This document shows positions 1 to 4,029 of a DNA stretch of 5,845 bases, one piece after another (the first letter of the stretch is position 1; each line of letters starts with the position of its first letter). A program made the position numbers and the translations under genes. A model generated the notes under the pieces. That model searched no databases. It saw nothing but the letters and a program-made list of their open reading frames with translations, and was not told the DNA's origin. The DNA comes from an uncultured Gammaproteobacteria bacterium (lineage in GTDB: Bacteria; Pseudomonadota; Gammaproteobacteria; CAJQNE01), in NCBI GenBank assembly GCA_905479545.1, contig CAJQNE010000014.1, positions 1-5,845 of the forward strand. The letters are read 5' to 3'.

Positions 1-1
1 C

Positions 2-355
2 ATCTGGCAGTGGGCCAGCAACGTCCGTGATGGCAGCAACCTGCTATTTAGCGAGGCCATCGCTACTATCGGCTTACTCGGCACAATATTTCTAACCCTA
101 CGGGCCTCAGCAGCTCAAGTGGCACCCGCTGTCGGTGCTTACATCACTGCCGCCTACTGGTTTACCGCCTCAACCTCATTCGCCAACCCGGCGGTAACGT
201 TGGCCCGCACCTTATCCGATACCTTCGCCGGCATTCGCACTGCCGATATGCCAATGTTTATCGCCGTTCAACTCAGTGTCGCAGTACTCTTCGGCTTAGT
301 CGTAATTTGGTTACGAAACCAGCCCGGAGCGAATCAGTCGCCCCGGGACGTTTAG
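2..355 (+). CDS. Aquaporin (MIP) family channel, C-terminal part, 5' end outside window
   Basis: This is the last 117 codons of a membrane channel for water or small uncharged solutes, open from the window edge to TAG at 353-355. The second aquaporin signature is visible at 185-208, reading NPAVTLAR. It follows a helix containing AAYWFTASTSFA and precedes the final membrane helix (MFIAVQLSVAVLFGLVVIWL) and a short polar tail. An earlier hydrophobic stretch (ATIGLLGTIFLTL) is probably the fourth helix. The residue after NPA is Val, not the Arg that normally forms the selectivity filter of water channels. The string NPAVTLARTLSDTFAGI resembles aquaporins that sit in arsenic-resistance operons (AqpS-like) and are thought to pass arsenite or methylated arsenicals. 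That role is inference, since no ars gene lies in the window. The first NPA box and the true start are outside. GTG at 119 is an internal codon, not a start. The gene converges on the MAPEG gene with 8 bp between the stops. Confidence 0.86.
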   Translation: MWQWASNVRDGSNLLFSEAIATIGLLGTIFLTLRASAAQVAPAVGAYITAAYWFTASTSFANPAVTLARTLSDTFAGIRTADMPMFIAVQLSVAVLFGLVVIWLRNQPGANQSPRDV

Positions 356-363
356 CGCCCTCG

Positions 364-786
364 TTAGAACGCCACGATTAAAGCACGGACAGCCAACACA
401 AATAATACGATGCTCGACAGCGAGAAAATGGCGAATCGCACTTCAATTTTGTTCACCACTGCCTGGAATACACTGTGGATAATTCGCAGCCCGACATAAG
501 CCCAGGCCAACGTTACATTAAGCCCGTCACCGGCTCCCAGCAGCGCTAAACTCAGAGCCACTGCATAAAAAATCGTCGGTTGCTCCATCAGATGGTTGTA
601 GTTGTCTGCCTTCCAGCGCACCCGCGGTGGCAACTCGTTCATTTGCACTGGCTTCGGAATAGTCGCGTCCAGCTTCATGCCAGATTTTGCAACGGCAGGT
701 ATGCGGGTTGCGTACATCCAGGCCCACATCACCATAGTCCACGCCGCAAGCACTACTACCGGCTGTAAAATTTCTGCATTCATCAT
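364..786 (-). CDS. MAPEG family membrane protein
   Basis: A 140-residue integral membrane protein of the MAPEG family (membrane-associated proteins in eicosanoid and glutathione metabolism), whose characterised members are microsomal glutathione S-transferases and leukotriene C4 synthase. About four membrane segments are visible: residues 7-27, 71-86, 89-110 and 118-138. The family signature is at residues 62-75, NYNHLMEQPTIFYA, with Asn64, His65, Glu68 and Pro70. It is followed by WAYVGLRIIHSVFQ, with Arg101 and His104, typical of the third helix. Length fits the family. Two adjacent ATG codons (786-784 and 783-781) could start it. A weak GGGA lies 5 bases upstream of the first and 8 upstream of the second, so the second is equally plausible. 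A TATTAAT stretch just upstream could be a -10 box. Bacterial MAPEG proteins are mostly uncharacterised, so glutathione transferase activity is possible but not shown. It is transcribed divergently from the small gene at 908. Confidence 0.92.
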   Translation of the reverse strand: MMNAEILQPVVVLAAWTMVMWAWMYATRIPAVAKSGMKLDATIPKPVQMNELPPRVRWKADNYNHLMEQPTIFYAVALSLALLGAGDGLNVTLAWAYVGLRIIHSVFQAVVNKIEVRFAIFSLSSIVLFVLAVRALIVAF

Positions 787-907
787 CAGATCCCGTTGCT
801 ATTAATAAAGGTGTGGTCAGCACGATAAACCAGTCGCCCGCGGTTAGCGTTTGCCGCAGAATGTGGCACCACACCCCCGCGGCCAAACCACTGCCTTCAA
901 ATAAACT
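787..907. promoter_or_regulatory. Divergent intergenic region with TGTGG/CCACA half-sites
   Basis: This 121-bp gap separates the divergent MAPEG gene and the small gene at 908, so it should hold promoters for both. GGTGTGGT at 810-817 is the exact reverse complement of ACCACACC at 868-875. A second, closer pair, TGTGG (862-866) and CCACA (869-873), forms a 5+2+5 palindrome. CCCGCGG also occurs twice, at 837-843 and 876-882. These could be sites for a dimeric regulator, but no known operator consensus was recognised. No strong -35/-10 pair was found on either strand. Confidence 0.35.
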
Positions 908-1174
908 ATGCAAAACTTTATTGATCGCCTCCGCAGCCTGCCCAATGGCTACAGCACCGGCACCTTCCAACAAAGAACCTACGGGGTAACCAGCTCTTCG
1001 TCAGCCGATGGCCGGCGCTACAAACTCTATGCGGAAGAGCTTGGCGGCGACGACTTTGTCAGCCTGAATGTATACCTGCCAACCAACGGTGCACCACTGC
1101 TGAAACCGTGCGAAATGCCCGCCGAAAAAGTTATCGACTTCGTGCTCGGCTACCAGCCACTTACTGGCGAATAG
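908..1174 (+). CDS. Small conserved protein of unknown function
   Basis: An 88-residue soluble protein without signal peptide or membrane segment. Recognisable conserved blocks are RLRSLPNGYSTGTF near the N-terminus, the basic turn DGRRYKLYAEELGG (residues 34-47), then FVSLNVY, and KPCEMP (66-71) with the only cysteine, Cys68. The pattern matches a family of small proteobacterial proteins recalled from memory. Some members carry a peptide methionine sulfoxide reductase label, but the catalytic GCFW motif of MsrA is absent, so that label should not be copied here. The order of predicted strands followed by a C-terminal helix (AEKVIDFVLG) suggests a compact alpha/beta fold. ATG at 908 is the first start after an in-frame TAA at 902-904. 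No clear Shine-Dalgarno sequence precedes it, so translation may be weak or begin on a near-leaderless transcript. It reads in the same direction as the large oxidoreductase gene 123 bp downstream, from which a strong hairpin separates it. Confidence 0.8.
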   Translation: MQNFIDRLRSLPNGYSTGTFQQRTYGVTSSSSADGRRYKLYAEELGGDDFVSLNVYLPTNGAPLLKPCEMPAEKVIDFVLGYQPLTGE

Positions 1175-1215
1175 GCACTGTTCACCCCGAAAAATGGGCA
1201 TCCGGTCACAGTACG

Positions 1216-1260
1216 CCCAAATATGCGGCGCTTAACGCTTACAAACGCCGCATATCGGGT
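1216..1260. promoter_or_regulatory. Strong inverted repeat between two genes (terminator stem or operator)
   Basis: ATATGCGGCG at 1221-1230 is matched perfectly in reverse complement by CGCCGCATAT at 1246-1255, with a 15-base loop. Beyond a small asymmetric bulge (AA against C), GCCC at 1215-1218 can pair with GGGT at 1257-1260, lengthening the stem to about 14 pairs. The loop and left arm contain a direct repeat of CGCTTA at 1229-1234 and 1236-1241. No T-run follows, so a classical intrinsic terminator is not supported. It lies 38 bp before the start of the oxidoreductase gene, where it could be an operator, a 5' leader structure, or an end-protecting stem for the upstream transcript. Confidence 0.6.
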
Positions 1261-1286
1261 TACACTCAGCTAACGGGGAATAAAAC

Positions 1287-1289
1287 GAG
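1287..1289 (+). promoter_or_regulatory. Weak ribosome binding site of the fused oxidoreductase
   Basis: GAG at 1287-1289 lies 8 bases before the ATG at 1298, within ACGAGTTAAACCT. A longer purine block, CGGGGAA, sits further upstream at about 1274-1280, too distant to be the usual site. The ATG at 1298 is still favoured because the FAD-binding GxGxxG motif begins at residue 11, as is normal for this fold. Confidence 0.45.
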
Positions 1290-1297
1290 TTAAACCT

Positions 1298-3697
1298 ATG
1301 TCTGAACGTGTGCAGTTTGCGGTGGTCGGTTCCGGCCCTGGCGGTATGAGTGCAGCGGCGCATTGCGCCAAGTTAGGCCTTTCGCATGTCTTGCTGGAAT
1401 CGACTCCGGCCCACTCCAACACCATTCAGCGCTACCAAAAAGGTAAGCACGTAATGGCAGAGCCAGGGGTGTTGCCACTGCGTAGCGAGCTGGAATTTGC
1501 AGCAGGCACTCGCGAACACATACTGGAACGCTGGCTGGAAGGCATGAACGACGTTGGCGTAAACCTTCAATACGACAGCGAAGTCGCTGGTATCAGTGGC
1601 CAAAAAGGCGATTTCACCATTGCCCTTAAGAATGGCGACACGGTGAAATCCGAGTTTGTCGTTCTGGGTATTGGCATGCAAGGCAACCCGCGCCAACTCG
1701 GCGTGGACGGTGACGACTTGCCCTTCGTGCAATACACCCTCGATGACCCCGACGAATACAACGACGAACACATTGTAGTAGTGGGCGCGGGCGACGCGGC
1801 GATAGAAAACGCTATCGCACTAGCAAAAAACAACACCGTTTACATCATTAACCGCAGCGACGAATTTTCTCGTATTAAAGACGGCAACCTGAACCTCATC
1901 CTCGGTGCCATCAAAGCTGAAAAGATTCAGTGCTTCTATCAAACCAATGTTGGCTCGGTAAATACCGATAGCGACCACGCTGGCAGCATTGTTTTAAAAA
2001 CCCCGCAAGGCGACACGCCGGTTCCCTGTGACCGCATTATCGCTCGCCTGGGCGCTATTCCGCCGCGCAAATTTGTTGAAGACTGCGGCATCGAATTCCC
2101 GTCGGAAGACCGCACTGCCATTCCGCAGCTCAGCTCGCATTATGAATCGAACGTACCTGGCCTGTATATCGTCGGTGCATTAGGCGGTTACCCGCTCATC
2201 AAACAGGCGATGAATCAGGGCTATGAGGTTGTTGAATACGCCTTAGGCAACGATATTGAACCGGCAGATAACCCCTTGCTGGCAGCAAAAATCGAACACC
2301 TGCCATTCAAGCTGGACGTGGTCGAAACGCTAGCCTTAATTCAGGAACGCGTGCCTATTTTTAGCGAAGTGAATGCGCTGATGTTCCGCGAGCTGATGCT
2401 AGAAGGTGAACTTCCCTGCCCGGCGAAAGGTGAGATAATCTTCGAAAAAGATGATTACACCAGCACTTTCTTCGGCATCGTAAACGGCTCCGTAGAAGTA
2501 GAGATTGACGACGACCAATGGCTGACGCTTAAGCAAGGCCAGTTCTTCGGCGAAATGGGCCTGATATCGGGCCGCCGTCGCACCGCGACCGTAAAAGCCG
2601 GCAGCGATTGCGTGCTCGTCGAAATTCCCCGCCGGGCGATGAAGAAACTCCTAAACTCAGTTGAGAGCGTACAACGCAGCCTCGACGAGGCCTTCATTCT
2701 TCGCACCCTGCAAACACGCTTTGCGCCGAACTCTCCTGTTGAAGCGCTACAGCCCATTGCGGCAAAAGCTCAGCTGAAAAAATTCGCGGGCAATGAAATT
2801 TTATTTAGCGAAGGCGATGAAGCCGATAGCCTGCACCTTATCCGCTCCGGCTCCATAACGGTGAGCAAAGAGATTGGCGGTCGCGACATAACGCTGAGCT
2901 ACGTACCGGCCGGCCACTACGTCGGTGAAATGGGCTTGCTTGGCAATACCCAGCGTAGCGCAACCATTAAAGCCAACGTGCCGACCGAAACAATAAGCCT
3001 CGATGCTGAAAGCTTTAACGCCCTGCTCAACGAGAACCCGGAACTGCGTCAGGAAGTGAATAAAGAAGTTGCCAGCCGGGTAAAAGCCAACGCAAAAATG
3101 GCCTCCCAGCCAGACAGCGGCGACCTGATTACCTTCCTGATGAAACAAGGCTTAGGCGAAGCCACCGACGTACTACTGATTGACGAAGCGCTCTGCGTTG
3201 GTTGTGACAACTGCGAAAAAGCCTGCGCCGAAACCCACGAAGGCACCTCACGACTAGACCGCGAGGCTGGCCCGACTTTTGCCAATGTGCACGTCCCCAC
3301 CAGCTGCCGCCACTGTGAAGACCCACACTGCATGAAAGACTGCCCACCGGATGCAATTCGGCGCGCGCCCAACGGTGAAGTATTCATTCAAAGCAACTGC
3401 ATTGGCTGCGGCAACTGTGAGCAGAACTGCCCTTACGGCGTTATCCACATGGCCTACCCCGCACCGAAAAAACCCAAGCTATGGCAATGGCTGATGTTCG
3501 GTGCCGGCCCCGGCCCCGGTGAAGATAAAGTCTGGAACGCCGCTCAGGACCGCTCTCCGGATGTACAGAAAAAAGCCGTGAAGTGCGATATGTGCAAAGA
3601 CCAGAAAGGCGGCCCGGCTTGTGTGAGAGCCTGCCCCACAGGTGCGGCTATTCGGATTAGTCCGGAGCAATTGGTGGGGTTGGTCAATCGGGCTTAA
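1298..3697 (+). CDS. Fused FAD/NAD(P)H oxidoreductase, two cyclic-nucleotide-binding domains and 4x[4Fe-4S] ferredoxin
   Basis: A 799-residue soluble protein in three parts. Residues 1-318 are a thioredoxin-reductase-like or YpdA-like flavoprotein: FAD motif GSGPGG (11-16), NAD(P) motif GAGDAAIE (163-170) and a closing flavin-contact segment GALGGYP (293-299). There is no CxxC redox pair, so a disulfide is not the expected acceptor. Residues ~345-470 and ~480-600 are two CRP-like cyclic-nucleotide domains. Their phosphate-binding cassettes are FGEMGLISGRRRTATV (Glu419, Arg428) and VGEMGLLGNTQRSATI (Glu544, Arg553), both with the essential Glu and Arg. Residues ~625-799 are a DmsB/NrfC-like ferredoxin with cysteines at 633, 636, 639, 643; 670, 673, 678, 682; 701, 704, 707, 711; and 763, 766, 775, 779, enough for four [4Fe-4S] clusters. 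No signal peptide, Tat motif or membrane helix is seen, so it is probably cytoplasmic. Likely role: NAD(P)H-dependent electron transfer controlled by cAMP or cGMP. The control and the redox partner are inferred. No frameshift or missing ligand was found. Confidence 0.93.
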   Translation: MSERVQFAVVGSGPGGMSAAAHCAKLGLSHVLLESTPAHSNTIQRYQKGKHVMAEPGVLPLRSELEFAAGTREHILERWLEGMNDVGVNLQYDSEVAGISGQKGDFTIALKNGDTVKSEFVVLGIGMQGNPRQLGVDGDDLPFVQYTLDDPDEYNDEHIVVVGAGDAAIENAIALAKNNTVYIINRSDEFSRIKDGNLNLILGAIKAEKIQCFYQTNVGSVNTDSDHAGSIVLKTPQGDTPVPCDRIIARLGAIPPRKFVEDCGIEFPSEDRTAIPQLSSHYESNVPGLYIVGALGGYPLIKQAMNQGYEVVEYALGNDIEPADNPLLAAKIEHLPFKLDVVETLALIQERVPIFSEVNALMFRELMLEGELPCPAKGEIIFEKDDYTSTFFGIVNGSVEVEIDDDQWLTLKQGQFFGEMGLISGRRRTATVKAGSDCVLVEIPRRAMKKLLNSVESVQRSLDEAFILRTLQTRFAPNSPVEALQPIAAKAQLKKFAGNEILFSEGDEADSLHLIRSGSITVSKEIGGRDITLSYVPAGHYVGEMGLLGNTQRSATIKANVPTETISLDAESFNALLNENPELRQEVNKEVASRVKANAKMASQPDSGDLITFLMKQGLGEATDVLLIDEALCVGCDNCEKACAETHEGTSRLDREAGPTFANVHVPTSCRHCEDPHCMKDCPPDAIRRAPNGEVFIQSNCIGCGNCEQNCPYGVIHMAYPAPKKPKLWQWLMFGAGPGPGEDKVWNAAQDRSPDVQKKAVKCDMCKDQKGGPACVRACPTGAAIRISPEQLVGLVNRA

Positions 3698-3705
3698 CCA
3701 CTAAT

Positions 3706-3735
3706 AGCTCGCCTGCTTAAGTCAGCAGGCAAGCT
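3706..3735 (+). terminator. Terminator-like hairpin after the fused oxidoreductase gene
   Basis: GCCTGCT (3711-3717) and AGCAGGC (3724-3730) form a 7-bp stem around a 6-base loop, TAAGTC. Past one C/A mismatch, AGCT at 3706-3709 pairs with AGCT at 3732-3735, giving 11 pairs in all. It begins 9 bases after the stop codon. No T-run follows on either strand, so it may be a weak or factor-assisted terminator, or a 3'-end-protecting stem. Confidence 0.5.
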
Positions 3736-3742
3736 GACCGTG

Positions 3743-3751
3743 CCCCCCCCC
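3743..3751. repeat. Run of nine C
   Basis: Nine consecutive C at 3743-3751 lie in non-coding DNA between the terminator-like hairpin and the REP-like repeat. Such tracts slip during replication and sequencing. No reading frame crosses this one, so any length change would not alter a protein, and it is about 280 bp from the hsdR start. Confidence 0.8.
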
Positions 3752-3754
3752 TGC

Positions 3755-3825
3755 AACCGTTCAGCCTGAGCCTGTCGAAGGCCTATCCAATTAGCAGTGC
3801 TTCGATGGGCTCAGCATGAACGGTT
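3755..3825. repeat. REP-like imperfect palindromic repeat pair
   Basis: The 26 bases at 3755-3780 and the reverse complement of 3800-3825 agree at 22 positions: both share AACCGTTCA, CTGAGCC and TCGAAG. The arms are separated by a 19-base spacer. The core, a GTTCA...CTGAGCC.GTCGAAG pattern, is the kind of interspersed palindrome seen between genes in many proteobacterial genomes, so other copies are expected elsewhere on the chromosome. As RNA it would fold into a long stem that could stop or protect transcripts. Confidence 0.7.
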
Positions 3826-3960
3826 ATGGGGTGCTCTATTGTGTGGTTTTCAGTCCAAAACTTAAGCCTTTTGGCGAAATCTTCAAAGCCACAACCACTA
3901 TCTCACCGCAATTTAGCGAGTCCTCATTCGAGCAAAACACCGGAAGGCCAAATACACCAA

Positions 3961-3979
3961 GAAAAGCACAACGCTTTTC
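3961..3979. promoter_or_regulatory. Small perfect hairpin upstream of hsdR
   Basis: GAAAAGC (3961-3967) and GCTTTTC (3973-3979) are perfect inverted repeats around the loop ACAAC. The element overlaps the expected -35 region of a promoter using TAATAT at 3997-4002, so it could be an operator for hsdR. It could equally be a weak terminator, although only four T lie in the arm and none follow. Confidence 0.35.
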
Positions 3980-4017
3980 GCCTATCATCGGTGTACTAAT
4001 ATTCTCGCCGAGTGCCC

Positions 4018-4021
4018 GGAG
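4018..4021 (+). promoter_or_regulatory. hsdR ribosome binding site that decides a TTG start
   Basis: GGAG at 4018-4021 lies 8 bases before TTG at 4030-4032, an ideal spacing. The only other in-frame candidate is GTG at 4012, which overlaps this site and has no purine block of its own. The frame is closed by TAA at 3997-3999. The TTG start gives an N-terminus reading (M)SKFNEDSRVKIPALLHL, which matches the usual beginning of this protein family. Confidence 0.8.
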
Positions 4022-4029
4022 CCTTTGCA

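Larger units (their letters stand above)
3826..4029. other. Non-coding stretch upstream of hsdR
   Basis: This 204-bp stretch completes the 332-bp gap between the oxidoreductase and hsdR. Open frames cross it on both strands, but their translations resemble no family and have no convincing ribosome binding site. A small hairpin is at 3961-3979 and a candidate -10 box, TAATAT, at 3997-4002, 28 bases before the hsdR start codon. The matching -35 position (about 3975-3980, TTTTCG) is poor. Nothing else was recognised. Confidence 0.5.

Noticed and set aside
527..973. A 148-codon frame on the minus strand spanning the MAPEG gene and the divergent gap
   Set aside because: It overlaps the well-supported MAPEG frame and the start of the small gene; its composition is that of a shadow frame, with Cys- and Ser-rich stretches and no recognisable domain.
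1230..1295. GCTTAAC (1230-1236) and GTTAAAC (1289-1295) fit integron attC-like consensus boxes
   Set aside because: The inner boxes and imperfect stem expected of an attC site are absent, the strong 10-bp palindrome is not aligned with these boxes, and no integrase or cassette array is present.
1373..1771. Long minus-strand frames inside the fused oxidoreductase gene, also at 2801-3148 and 3049-3387
   Set aside because: The plus-strand protein is fully explained by known domains throughout, and these antisense frames show no motif or independent start signal.
1298..3697. Assigning the fused protein as thioredoxin reductase
   Set aside because: The fold is related, but the CxxC active site is absent and the protein carries extra cyclic-nucleotide and iron-sulfur domains, so the name would mislead.
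3743..3751. Nine-C tract as a phase-variation switch
   Set aside because: It lies outside any coding frame and about 280 bp from the hsdR start, too far to alter promoter spacing, so switching is not supported.
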